From assembly GCA_900073065.1 (NCBI GenBank), contig FJOG01000026.1, positions 695,900 through 713,143 on the forward strand: a stretch of 17,244 nt of DNA, in the 5' to 3' direction. Position numbers and translations under genes: made by a program. The first letter of the stretch is position 1, and every line of letters begins with the position of its first letter. Positions 1 through 8,497 of the stretch are shown here, in pieces. The DNA is from Phialocephala subalpina (taxonomy: Eukaryota > Ascomycota > Leotiomycetes > Helotiales > Mollisiaceae). Below the pieces are notes generated by a model. It worked only from the letters and a program-made list of their open reading frames with translations, ran no database searches and had not been told where the DNA came from.

Positions 1-180
1 TATTAATTATATACTTTCTAATATATAAATTTTTTTATTTTTAAAAATAATTAATTATTTTATATAATAAAAATCAAATTAATTTAATTTATTAATTAAA
101 ACGAAATAATTTATAATTAAATATTTATTTATTATTTTTTATATAAATTATATTAATCGTATAATACTATAAATTATACC
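1..180. other. AT-rich filler without a recognisable gene
   Basis: Almost pure A/T with a handful of CpG cytosines and no readable frame. It looks like the edge of an old RIP-mutated repeat. Composition changes abruptly near position 181, where ordinary mixed sequence begins. Confidence 0.6.
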
Positions 181-753
181 GAATATATTTGAAATATAGC
201 GTTCTAGAAATTTCCATGAGTAACCACGTGATTACTTTCGTTTGCTTGGCCTACTAGGCCTAACACTTTAATTAAGTTATCAACTCTCTCAACGCTAGAC
301 CTATCATAGCTAGCTGATTATCTCCTGAATTTTCTGGCCTCAAATTTCTGGCTAGGAATAAAGATATCCACCAGGTCCAAAAGTGCTATAGTACCTAATC
401 GCTCGTGTCCGGTATATTGGTTCACTTTTTGGTCGAGTTTGTTATTCTGCTGTTTGCTTTCCTATGAGGATACGCGATCAACGACATCAACAAATTATGG
501 TTCAATTGCGTATGAGTATTGCATAGTCTAGACAGCCAGCCCATGATGTCCTACAGTAGCCGATCAGCGATTGGCTGGGTTCGCACGCTCGCAGCGATAG
601 ACGGCAATGCTATTGCCAACGAGGCTCCCTCCAGCTCAGTCGATGTGAGATCCAACCTCCTCTCCTAACTCAGTAAGCAACTTCATACCGACTTAGTGAC
701 TCAATATCCACCGAGCTTCCTTTCCCTTCAAGCCTTTCAAAATTGATCGAGTA
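181..753 (+). promoter_or_regulatory. 5' flank and probable promoter/leader of the HET-NACHT-WD40 gene
   Basis: This stretch has normal base composition, keeps CpA/TpG and shows no RIP decay, unlike the DNA on its left. It lies directly upstream of the ATG at 754. The last 150 bases are rich in C/T runs (around 625-670 and 715-740), as is common in fungal promoters and leaders. I see no convincing TATA box and no conserved coding frame. Calling it a promoter is an inference from position and preservation only. Confidence 0.45.
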
Positions 754-1500
754 ATGCGGTTTTTGGAAGGCAACAATGATGGCGAGTTCAGCCTAACCAA
801 GAACTTCGTCGGCGACAACATTCCCGAATATGCTATACTCTCGCACACATGGGGAGAGGATATAAAAGAGGTCACCTTTCAAGACTTGAAGGATGGCACT
901 AGTAAGAGCAAGGCTAGTTACAAGAAGATTTGGTTTTGTAGAGAATAGGCTAGCCAGGATAATATATAATATTTCTAGGTTAATACATATTACATCGACA
1001 AATCGAATAATATTGAGCTTACAGAGGCCATCAACTCAATGTTTCGCTGATACCGCGATACTAATAAATACTATGTCTATCTATTAGATATCCCAGGATC
1101 TACGTCCAATAATAATAATAGCTCTTACTAGCTGCCTTGGGAATCGGCTTTTCGGGCTAGCAGATGGTTCACGCGAGGGTAGACCTTTCAAGAACTCCTC
1201 GCCTTAACTTTAGTTAAATTCTTCTCTCGTAAAGAAGAGCGTTTAAGAGATAAGAAAACTGTAAAGCAATAATTCATTAGATCACGAATATTCTTATTAT
1301 AACGCTTCGAAGAACCTTTTTATCTCATTTTTGTATCAAGAAACGATTATTATAAGTAGAAAAATCCGTTAGACGATACACGGAGAAAACAAGATATACT
1401 CGATACTAAGTATTTTCGATATTTATATACCGCTTATCTATGGCGAAGGGAAAGAGCACGCGTTCAAATAACTTAAGAAGAAAATCTAGAATTCTCTAAT
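754..1500 (+). pseudogene. HET domain segment (N-terminal, partly preserved)
   Basis: The ATG at 754 opens 64 clean codons that begin like family members (MRFLEG...) and carry the HET signature AILSHTWG at about residues 27-34, then VTFQDL. The first stop, TAG at 946, fits a former CAG. The same frame then gives IDKSNNIELTEAINSMFR, a stop where the family has Trp (TGG to TGA), YRD, and later SRWFTRG followed by TAG where RGWT is expected. Cysteines usual in this block read as Tyr (TGC/TGT to TAC/TAT). Near 1265 the frame moves to give SHFCIKKR (about 1323-1346). Near 1365 it moves again to give IYIPLIYGEGKEHAFK (about 1415-1470). These moves fit two single-base deletions. The first 200 bases are barely mutated, and decay grows downstream. 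Confidence 0.9.
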
Positions 1501-3107
1501 AATTAAATACACGATTAATTATTTTATCTTTGGTTATATACTAATTACCTTTTACAAGAAAACGAGTAATATTTGCTCGACCCCCAAAATCGAAGCTATA
1601 TATAAAACCTACAAATAATAAATCCTTGCGAGAATAAGAAGCGGATCGAGAATACGAAGGATAGTTTACTATGAGACTTATATTAATAAATTTTCCAATA
1701 TATCGATTTTTATAATTAGCGTAATAACGAATAAAGTCGAGTATTATAAATCAAAAGTAATTTTAGTAAAAATAAAATAATATTATTATACGATATTATC
1801 GATAATATAAACGCTTTAATAAAGCTTGAAAATAAGAGTATAATTATATTATTATTATTATTCTTTTATTAAACTATTAATTCTTATATTAATAATATAG
1901 CGATTATATTCTATAATATTATTTATTTGCTTATTAATTAATAATTATTATTTTTCTCGTTTATATAAAAAAAATATAATTATATTAATAAAAACTTTTT
2001 TAAGAATATAAATATATAAATTATATTATTTGAAATCTTTATAAAAATTCTATAAGATTTGAACTTTGAATAATATTTATTTGATTATTTATATATTTGA
2101 CGAATACGTAATAAACTTATTTAAATTATTAGAATTTATTATTTAAAAGTCGATTATATTTCCTCGTATCAAATAAATTATTTTTAATTATAATTAATTG
2201 GATATTAAAGAATAATTAAAGAGAATCGGGCAAAAAATAAAATTATACTTCGAATTGAATTTTAAATTCGTTTTTACGATTATTAGTATTTATATCGAAT
2301 ATAAAATATATTAATTAATAAATCAAAAGAATTACGATATTAAAACCCACGAAATTATATTATAATATTTAATTTTAAACGCGAATAATACTTTCCTCTA
2401 AATAGTTTTAATATATGAAAATCTAAAGAATATATTATAATAAAAAATTCTTACGAAATTAAACGAATTCTTACTTAGGTTTAATTCGCTTTATTAGCGA
2501 ATAATAAATTAAATTTGTATTTCAAACGATATAAATCTTTGTAAGAAGATCTTTGCTATTATATCAATAGTATATCGGCTTATCAATTTAATGGAAATGA
2601 TTTGTTTCGCCAAAACGCTCAAAGATATAACCGAGGATTACGAGTTGATCATTGGACTTTGTGGCTTATTTTTGACCCTTCGAGAAAGCACTATTTACTT
2701 TGTCCATTAATTAGCAAGGGACTTTCTATTTAAAGAGGCATTTAATGATACCTTTTTTTTCGGGATAAACGATATATATTATACCATTTTCTCGCGGTCG
2801 CTACAAGTTATATTTAAGATATTACGACGTGATATTTACAACTTAAATACTCTCGGAATCCCTATCGACCAAGTTAAACCGCTTGATCCAAATCCATTAG
2901 CCGCAGTACAATACTCTTATCTCTATTAAATTAGTCATTTACTCAATTATATAACTAAAAAAAACATAATAAATAACCTTATAAACAATGGCTCGATTTA
3001 CAACTTTTTACGCCAAAGCTTTCTTTATTGGCTTGAGGCGCTGAGCCTGATTAAAAGCTTGTCGGATAATATAATTATAATTAGGAAGCTCGAGAATTGG
3101 CTTCAAG
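1500..3107 (+). pseudogene. NACHT ATPase and helical/winged-helix arm, heavily RIP-mutated
   Basis: In frame 2, from about 1380 to 3107, the sequence reads as a decayed NACHT module. A Walker A-like remnant with NKS lies around 1830-1850. A Walker B-like IFDEY, where the family has LDEC, lies at about 2093-2104. The arm that follows is much clearer: LTKLNEFLLGFNSLY (about 2460-2500), DINLCKKIFAIISIVYR, then IIGLCGLFLTLRESTIYFVH followed by TAA where Gln is expected (2708-2710), then LARDFLFKEAFND. Toward the hinge come SFLYWLEALSLIKSLSDN and RKLENWLQ (about 3023-3106). The 2590-3107 part is the least mutated. It is followed at once by a TA-flanked transposon. The family normally uses this module for nucleotide-driven oligomerisation. 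P-loop residues cannot be read with confidence. Confidence 0.82.
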
Positions 3108-3109
3108 TA
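3108..3109. repeat. Left TA target-site duplication of the Fot1/pogo-like element
   Basis: The dinucleotide TA immediately precedes the left inverted repeat (AGGTAAACACC...). It is matched by TA at 4946-4947 after the right repeat. TA duplication is the rule for the Tc1/mariner superfamily, including Fot1/pogo. Confidence 0.8.
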
Positions 3110-3160
3110 AGGTAAACACCCCCCTAATAGGCTACCCTTTACAATGGGCTACCTCGTTTA
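3110..3160 (+). repeat. Left terminal inverted repeat, RIP-mutated copy
   Basis: This is 51 bp that pairs with 4895-4945. After 16 identical bases there are 9 differences over the 51 positions. All are transitions, and at every one this left copy carries the A or T. Weaker similarity may continue to about 65 bp. Confidence 0.88.
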
Positions 3161-4894
3161 ATTCATAACTATTTACTTTTAACTTTAATAACTTTTTTAT
3201 TCTTTTATTATTATATAAGACAAAATAAAGGCGAGATTAATAAATTTATCGGAATTTAATAATATATTTTAGCGGTTTTTAATTGCTACTTATATCCTAT
3301 AAATAGCCTTAATCTTAATAAACTTTGAATTCGGATTAACTTGGACCTTCTAACGTTTTTTAAACTCTAATTATATTACCTTAGCCTTAAATTACTTGAT
3401 TTAAAGTTTTTACTAGGTAATAATAAAGTCCTTTTTATTTAAGCCTTTTATTACCTTCCTAAAAAGTATTCTAATCGTTAAAAAATTAATTATTTTAAGT
3501 CTCGTGATTTTTCTAGTTTACTTTCGAATATTTTTACTTTTTTAAGGAGTTATTTAAAAGATAAGTAATTAATCTTAGTTTTATTCGAGTATTAAAATAT
3601 TCTTAAAAGTTTTTAGAGTTTATTTAATCGCTTTATTATTATTTTCAAGTAATAATCGCTTTATTAGAAGTTTAAATATTTAAATTAATTATAATCCCAA
3701 AACTATTTAATTTTATTTATAATTTATAATTATTAAAGTATTTATTCGAATTAATTTATAATACTTTAAGAAGTTCTATTTGCTTAAAAAAGTTAAATCG
3801 TTTAAGAAAACTAAAGTATTAAATTGCTTTTGATAAGCACGTTTTAAAGGGGCAAAAACTAATAAATCTAATAATTAAAAAACATAAAAAGTATATAGCG
3901 GTAAAAATAATAAGTAAATATTATTTCGAAAGTATTCCTATATAAATTCCGTTGTTTTATAACTTTTATAGCTATCCAAAATAAGTAAACGGACTCCTTA
4001 GGATCACGTAATACTATTTAAGGAATAAAAACTATTTATAATTATTTAAGAGTAATATTATTAGAAGTTTACTTATTATTACTTATAATAAACTTCTAAT
4101 CTTTATAAGTCCTTAATCCCATAAGAAACCATTATTATTAGATTGATTTTCCTTTAAATATAATAAGTAAAAACAAAGTTTTGCCGAGAATTAAAATATA
4201 TTTAATAAATAATATTTAAGCTTTAAATCTTGGTTATTTCTTTTAAATGAAACGTTTTTTAGTATTTTTAACTATTAATTTATTTTCCCTTTGGCTTTTT
4301 ATAATCTTTACTTCGTTTATATTTTAATAATTCTCCGGTTTAATAATTTTAATAATAAAAACCTTTAATTTCTAGAACTAAGTTTTAAAGATATTAATTA
4401 TAGCGCTATTAATACGAGCAAAATTAATTTTAAATTACTTTTTAGTTTTAAGAATAAGATTTTAACGAAAAAATTTAATTATTTAACGTTTTTTAAATAG
4501 AATAATATCGCTTCGAGCAACCAAAACTCGATTAGTAAAAGCTCGGATTTAAATATAAATAGGATTTAAACTTAAACTTTCTTAGATTAATACTTAATTT
4601 GTAAGATATTGTTTTTAAACCGGGGAAAACCTTTAAAAAGATTTATTAGCTTTTAATCGAAAAACGCGATTATTTATTTTATATTAAATAGTACCCTTTA
4701 ATATACCCTAATCTAAATAAACTTTGCGTATAAATTTGCCATTTGTAATATTATTAAGTGTAAATTAAACGTTTTCTTTAGTATATACGGGCTTTATAAT
4801 CGCATTTAAATATATATAAAATTTAAAAAAAATTTATTAAAGGATTATTTTAAAATTCGAGTTAAATGTGGGTGGGTTAGAAGTAGCGGTATAC

Positions 4895-4945
4895 TAAGCG
4901 AGGTGGCCCACTGCAGGGGGTGGCCCACTAGGGGGGTGTTTACCT
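4895..4945 (-). repeat. Right terminal inverted repeat, unmutated copy
   Basis: The reverse complement of this segment starts AGGTAAACACCCCCCT and then keeps G/C at all nine positions where the left copy has A/T. It still contains CCCACT and GCAGGG motifs rich in CpA/TpG, so it was not exposed to the mutation that hit the left end. A TA duplication follows at 4946-4947. Confidence 0.88.
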
Positions 4946-4973
4946 TATATCCTTTTACGTTATTTAACCATTA

Positions 4974-5000
4974 TCCGCCAAGTTGCTACCAAGGTTGCAG
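4974..5000 (+). repeat. Left inverted repeat of the 298-bp element
   Basis: TCCGCCAAGTTGCTACC and the following ten bases match the reverse complement of 5245-5271 except at repeat positions 7, 15, 19 and 25. Three of those mismatches are transitions and one is an A/T transversion. Confidence 0.72.
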
Positions 5001-5244
5001 TGAAGCAACTCGCTTAATTCTGACCACTCAGAAAAGGCGCATTCAGTACGAAAAGGAAGATTAGATCAACTTTTATAATATTCTCAAAAATAAGAGTCGT
5101 ATTTACTCTAATCATACACAGTATTATCAGGCATCGAGTCGTACACTTTCAGAGCAAAAAAGAAGTAGGATTACTTTTACTCATAGAGTTGTCGACTCAG
5201 GATTTTGATGTTTCTCCGGAAGAACAAGATATTCCACCCCGGAC

Positions 5245-5271
5245 CTACAACCCTGGCAGCAACTAGGCGGA
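5245..5271 (-). repeat. Right inverted repeat of the 298-bp element
   Basis: On the minus strand this reads TCCGCCTAGTTGCTGCC and onward, pairing with 4974-5000 at 23 of 27 positions. TA follows at 5272-5273. Confidence 0.72.
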
Positions 5272-5298
5272 TATCAAGAAAACTTATTAACTTTAATA

Positions 5299-5845
5299 AG
5301 GCCGATAAGAGTCCCGATCTACTTGCATTTGTATATGATGCAAAGAGGTTTGCTTTGTATAACCGATCAATAATTGAATAGGCGCCCCTTCAATAATATT
5401 GTTCAGCCCTTATCTTCGCCCTAGAGAAGAGTATTATCCGAGAAACATTCGAGAAGTGTATCCCTACTTGGATAGAAAGAAAGCTTAGAGTTCAAGCGCA
5501 TTGGAGTGCGGCGCTCCAAACGCTCGAGAGCCACTCGGGCGAAGTCCATTCAATCGCTTTCTCGTCCGACGGTAAGCAAATCGTCTCGGGCTCTGCCGAT
5601 CGAACAGTGCGGCTCTGGGATACCACAACAGGAGCGGCGCTCCGGACGCTCGAGGGCTACTCGAACTACTCGGACTGGGTCGAATCAGTTGCCTTCTCGC
5701 CCGATGGCAAGCAGGTCGCCTCGAGCTTTAGCAGTCTAACGATGCGGCTCTGGGATACTACAACAAGAGCGGCGCTCCAAACGCTTGAGGGCCACCCGGA
5801 CTGGGTCGAATCAGTTGCTTTCTCACCTGACAGCAAGCTATTACT
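5299..5845 (+). pseudogene. Hinge end and WD40 repeats of the NLR-like gene, largely unmutated
   Basis: Frame 3 gives the conserved pre-propeller block SPDLLAFVYDAKRFALYNRS, then IIE with TAG where Gln is expected, APLQ, a TAA, and YCSALIFALEKSIIR, FEKCIPTWIERK and VQAHWSAALQTLE. These are typical of HET-D/E-like proteins just before the propeller. Two complete WD40 units and most of a third follow, with SIAFSSDGKQIVSGSADRTV, RLWD, SVAFSPDGK and a second RLWD. Base composition is normal (GC-rich wobble positions), unlike the NACHT part. Two stops occur before the repeats and none inside them. The reading phase is one base off from the upstream frame even after removing both insertions, so at least one further indel lies in the hinge. 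Confidence 0.88.
5508..5842 (+). repeat. Tandem WD40 repeat units (126 bp, 135 bp and a partial third)
   Basis: Units start at 5508, 5634 and 5769, each with GCGGCGCTCC. The first is 126 bp (42 codons). The second is 135 bp because of an extra SNYSDW-type insertion in its first loop. The third stops after SVAFSPDSK. The units are very similar at DNA level, as expected from the unequal exchange and concerted evolution known for WD40 repeats in fungal NLR genes. Fewer than three units cannot close a usual seven-bladed propeller. Confidence 0.88.
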
Positions 5846-6005
5846 AACTTTACGCGTATTAAATTTTTGGTTAGTAAAAGGCACTATAAATTTCCTTTGG
5901 CTATTTACTGATTATCGATTTACTTATAAAACTATTCGGAATAATTAATTATTTTAGAATATTCGTTAAAAAGAATTTCATTTCTATAAATTAAATAAAG
6001 GTTAA
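5846..6005 (+). pseudogene. C-terminal tail of the NLR-like protein, RIP-mutated
   Basis: The WD40 frame continues as LRVLNFWLVKGTINFLWL, then TDYRFTYKTIR. This matches the family tail that normally reads like VSN-W-VEG...-LLWLPPDYR. Stops at 5946, 5955 and 5967 fit former Trp or Gln codons. The TAA at 6003-6005 is a plausible natural stop, after a segment that aligns with the usual end (hydrophobic and Phe-rich). AT bias starts sharply at about 5845, within one codon or so of the last preserved WD40 residues. Confidence 0.75.
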
Positions 6006-7040
6006 AGCTTATTATATTTAATTAGCATATATATATTAATAAATATTAATAAACGTTTTAATATAATACTTTTTTTTCTTTTCATTTCTATTTTATAAAA
6101 GGTTTTAAAGAAATTTATAATTTTATAATAATATAATTATTATTTGGTTTTTAAAATCTTTTAAAATATTTATTAATTATAATTTCGAATAAATATAAAC
6201 TTTCCAAATGATTATATAAATGAAATTACGTTATAATTATCAAGAGATATATAAGATTATTTTTTACTAATTAAAAATAATTAATTATTTTGATTTAAAT
6301 ATATTAATTTATATAATAACTTTATATAAATTATATATTATAATAATTATAAAATTGATAACGATTTCTCAATATAATAATAAGCTTTAAAACTTGGATA
6401 AAACTTTTTTATAAATATTGAAAATAATAAGAATTTAATAAAATTATAATAAAAGAATTTTATTATATTATAAAAAGGAATTATTTATAAATTAAATGCG
6501 AGAATAATAATACGAATATAATTTTCTAATAAAAAGGATTCAAAGTATTTTAAAATAATTACGAAATATAAATTATATAAAAATATAAGAAATACTAATA
6601 TATATATAAAGTTTAAAATACTTGAAATCAAAATACTTATTATTTTTCTTGGTATAATAAATTTCTCGCCATTTAGAAAAAAATATTATATTAAAGTAAA
6701 TTTTATTTTAAATTTTATTAATATTTATTTTTGCGTAATAAAAAACCTTATATATTAGAATTATTTTATAATCTAAAAGTTTTAAATTTTTATTATATAA
6801 ATATATAAATATATAATTAGTTTATTATTATTTTTTAATTATTTCTTTATAATAAGAAAATATTATAATTATAATTATAGTATAAATTATTCTTTTTCAT
6901 TCTAATATAATTATTAGTTTATATGAAGTATAAAATAGAAAAAGGCAATAATAAGTCAAATTGATATTAAACTAATTTTTATCTTTTTACTAGAGATTTA
7001 AAAAGCCCTTATATATAGAATAATAATCTAAGAATAATAA
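6006..7040. other. Very AT-rich relic DNA, no gene recognised
   Basis: About 1 kb of almost pure A/T with scattered CpG and frequent stops in all frames. It may include the NLR gene's 3' flank and a RIP-destroyed repeat, but I can identify no protein motif, LTR or inverted repeat. Confidence 0.6.
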
Positions 7041-7800
7041 TTATATAGTCCTCGTAAAATTTCCTACGCTACGCGTAAATTTACGCGAGCTCTACGTAAA
7101 TTATAAAGGCTGCGCAACCTTAGGTAGTAACTATAAGCCAATTAGAAGCTGCGCTAGTAAAATACCCAATTTTATACGTGATATAATTCCCCTTCCCTAT
7201 AATATTATCCTTAGTATTAAATCTCTATTATAGGCTTTATTAACTCTTTATAATAGTCGCTATAAACTTCCGCTGCCTTTATATCCTTTATAAAGTTCGA
7301 GTTGCATAAATACGGGATAAGAATACCTTTTGATTAATTTATTTCCATTAGATTAATAAATCGACTTTAGTGATTTGCCGATAGCGTATTATAGGAATAT
7401 ATAAATAAGAAGATCTCTTTGTAAATTGAAATTAAGAGTAAGAGTTTATTATATCCCTATAGTAATTATAGTAATAATTGTCTCGTTAATTAGTAAATAA
7501 AGTAGTAATTTACTCTTTTTATACGTAGAATAATATAAAGACTTTTATATGCTTTAATAGAGATTTTTTGGACTTCAAAAGAAATAAATAACTTTTTAAA
7601 TAGAATTTAAATCTTTGCAATATAATTCTCGCATCGCGTCTTTTAATAGAGTATTATAATTAAAAGGTTAATTAGCGTTCGAATTGTAATCGCGGGCGTT
7701 TTACGTTATTTAATTAATTAGAATCAAAGTGATCCATTTTTAATCCGGTATAACATAACTCCCTAAGGTCACGAAGCGAAGCTTCGAGCTTTTTTTATAT
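7041..7800. other. Relic repeat with palindromes and possible degenerate inverted repeats
   Basis: Two GC-richer patches (about 7060-7150 and 7727-7790) stand out in AT-rich DNA. The first holds a perfect 16-bp palindrome, CGCGTAAATTTACGCG (7072-7087). The second holds CGAAGCTTCG (7777-7786). The sequence from about 7112 (GCGCAACCTTAGGTAG...) resembles the reverse complement ending near 7775 (TCGTGACCTTAGGGAG...), with mostly transition differences at first and then weaker similarity. This could be a decayed DNA transposon of about 670 bp. Family unknown. Confidence 0.3.
7217..7386 (-). pseudogene. Unidentified relic coding segment
   Basis: The minus strand reads as about 55 codons of protein-like sequence containing IPYLCNSNFIKDIKAAEVY and then SDYYKELIKPIIEI before a stop. 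Two stops inside fit RIP of Gln, Arg or Trp codons. I do not recognise the family. It lies between the two GC-richer patches and may be part of a transposase or another mobile-element protein. Confidence 0.3.
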
Positions 7801-8085
7801 AATCGAATAATATTCTTTTTATATTTAGTTTCTTTAAATCATTTTATACTTCCGTAATTAAACTTTATAAACTTCCTTTAATTTTCTAACCTTTGTTCGA
7901 TATATTAATTACTTTTATTTAATTTGCCTTTTCTATTTTTATTACGAGTAAAAAGTATAAAAATATCGAGCGTATTAATCCAAATAAGCGTTTTCGTAAA
8001 GAAATTAATACTTTTTAACTTATAATCGAACGTTATTTCTATTACTTTAAATACTTAATAATAAACCCTTAATATAAATACAAAT
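7801..8085. other. AT-rich DNA into which the chromovirus inserted
   Basis: No readable gene. It ends with the target sequence CAAAG at 8086-8090, which recurs after the 3' LTR. Confidence 0.5.
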
Positions 8086-8090
8086 CAAAG
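8086..8090. repeat. 5-bp target-site duplication (left copy)
   Basis: CAAAG directly before the 5' LTR equals CAAAG at 14478-14482 directly after the 3' LTR. Five bp is the usual Ty3/Gypsy duplication, and an unmutated match shows the two LTRs belong to one insertion. Confidence 0.88.
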
Positions 8091-8440
8091 TGTTACGACT
8101 CATATGACTTAATGGACCATAGGCTTAGTAAGCGAGTAAGCTCGCCTATAGTAAACCTTAGGGTCATGGGGGGAATAGGACTTAGTAGTCACGTGATGGA
8201 GTCTTAAGACGGAGGAGTCTTATAATAGTTGGGGACTCTACCTTTTTGGACTCCAATAAGTAGGAAAGTTCTATATAAGTAGATAGGATTCCTTAGATAG
8301 GAACTTCGTACTCAATTTAAATATAGTATTTTAATATTATATTTAGTAATTAAATTTAAAATACTATTTTTTATTAGAATTATTTAGTTTTTATTATATA
8401 TAATCAACTTTACAATTAGTTGGTCGAGCTAATCGTTATA
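8091..8440 (+). repeat. 5' LTR, 350 bp
   Basis: Begins TGTTACG and ends CGTTATA (a CA-to-TA change of the expected CGTTACA). It aligns without gaps to 14128-14477 with 49 differences by my hand alignment, 48 of them transitions. At 31 of the 48 transitions this copy carries the A or T. Confidence 0.92.
8253..8279 (+). promoter_or_regulatory. CCAAT box and TATA box of the 5' LTR promoter
   Basis: CCAAT (8253-8257) and TATATAA (8273-8279) lie 15 bases apart and are identical in the 3' LTR (14290-14294 and 14309-14315), in the least diverged part of the LTR. They are well placed for a U3/R promoter. Function is inferred. Confidence 0.55.
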
Positions 8441-8476
8441 TTTTGAGCATTATCTCTTATAATATTAATTGAGCAT
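8441..8476 (+). promoter_or_regulatory. Candidate self-priming primer binding site
   Basis: No tRNA-type TGG primer site follows the 5' LTR. Instead TTGAGCA occurs at 8443-8449 and again at 8469-8475. It is complementary to TGCTCAA in the 3' LTR (14346-14352), 37 bases after the start of the TATA box, about where the transcript should begin. Tf1/sushi-group chromoviruses prime from the 5' end of their own RNA. That mechanism here is an inference. Confidence 0.4.
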
Positions 8477-8497
8477 TTTATTATATTTATTGTTTCG

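Larger units (their letters stand above)
3110..4945. mobile_element. Fot1/pogo-like Tc1/mariner DNA transposon, 1836 bp, RIP-dead
   Basis: The element is bounded by inverted repeats of at least 51 bp and flanked by TA. Its first 16 bases, AGGTAAACACCCCCCT, match the reverse complement of its end exactly. Its length is close to the roughly 1.9 kb of fungal Fot1-type elements, which carry one DDE transposase. The interior (about 3165-4860) is strongly AT-biased and I could not read a transposase on either strand, so family assignment rests on repeats, length and TA. It interrupts the NLR-like gene right after the RKLENWLQ block. The right 85 bases escaped mutation while the rest did not. Confidence 0.8.
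4974..5271. mobile_element. MITE-like element with 27-bp inverted repeats and TA flanks, 298 bp
   Basis: The ends are 27-bp inverted repeats (4974-5000 and 5245-5271) starting TCCGCC and agreeing at 23 of 27 positions. Both ends abut TA (4972-4973 and 5272-5273), giving a Tc1/mariner-style target duplication. The interior has normal composition. It contains a stretch in one frame, about 5140-5264, that could be a fragment of a coding region (LLLLIELSTQDFDVSPEEQD), which I do not recognise. It may be an internally deleted derivative of a larger transposon. It lies 28 bases beyond the end of the Fot-like element, in the same hinge of the NLR-like gene. Confidence 0.68.
754..6005 (+). pseudogene. 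Broken HET-NACHT-WD40 (fungal NLR-like, HET-D/HET-E type) gene
   Basis: Parts of one STAND-type protein appear in the expected order: HET domain, NACHT ATPase, helical/winged-helix arm, WD40 repeats and the short C-terminal tail usual after the propeller in this family. Family members act in non-self recognition and heterokaryon incompatibility, with the WD40 part as sensor and HET as cell-death effector. Readable frames are 754 to about 1265 (frame 1), about 1260-1365 (frame 3), about 1380-3107 (frame 2) and 5299-6005 (frame 3). Many in-frame stops are explained by C-to-T or G-to-A change of Gln or Trp codons. There are also two apparent 1-base deletions in the HET part and two transposon insertions in the hinge. 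Without the insertions the gene would be about 3.1 kb, roughly 1030 codons. The identification rests on recognised motifs, not a database search. It cannot make the full protein as it stands. Confidence 0.88.

Noticed and set aside
693..875. Minus-strand open frame of 60 codons
   Set aside because: It lies antisense to the HET start, whose plus-strand frame carries the clear AILSHTWG motif. It has no motif of its own.
893..1087. Second plus-strand frame overlapping the HET region
   Set aside because: It is in the wrong phase. The HET motifs (IDKSNN, INSMFR) lie in frame 1, not in this frame.
5506..5739. Arg/Ser-rich frame over the WD40 repeats, and the minus-strand frame at 5666-5884
   Set aside because: Both are shadow frames of the repetitive GC-rich WD40 DNA. 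The real frame has GH/RLWD-type motifs.
6006..7040. Centromere or mitochondrial DNA because of extreme AT content
   Set aside because: No mitochondrial gene is readable, and the neighbouring nuclear transposons with RIP-type changes explain the composition. A centromere cannot be tested from one window.
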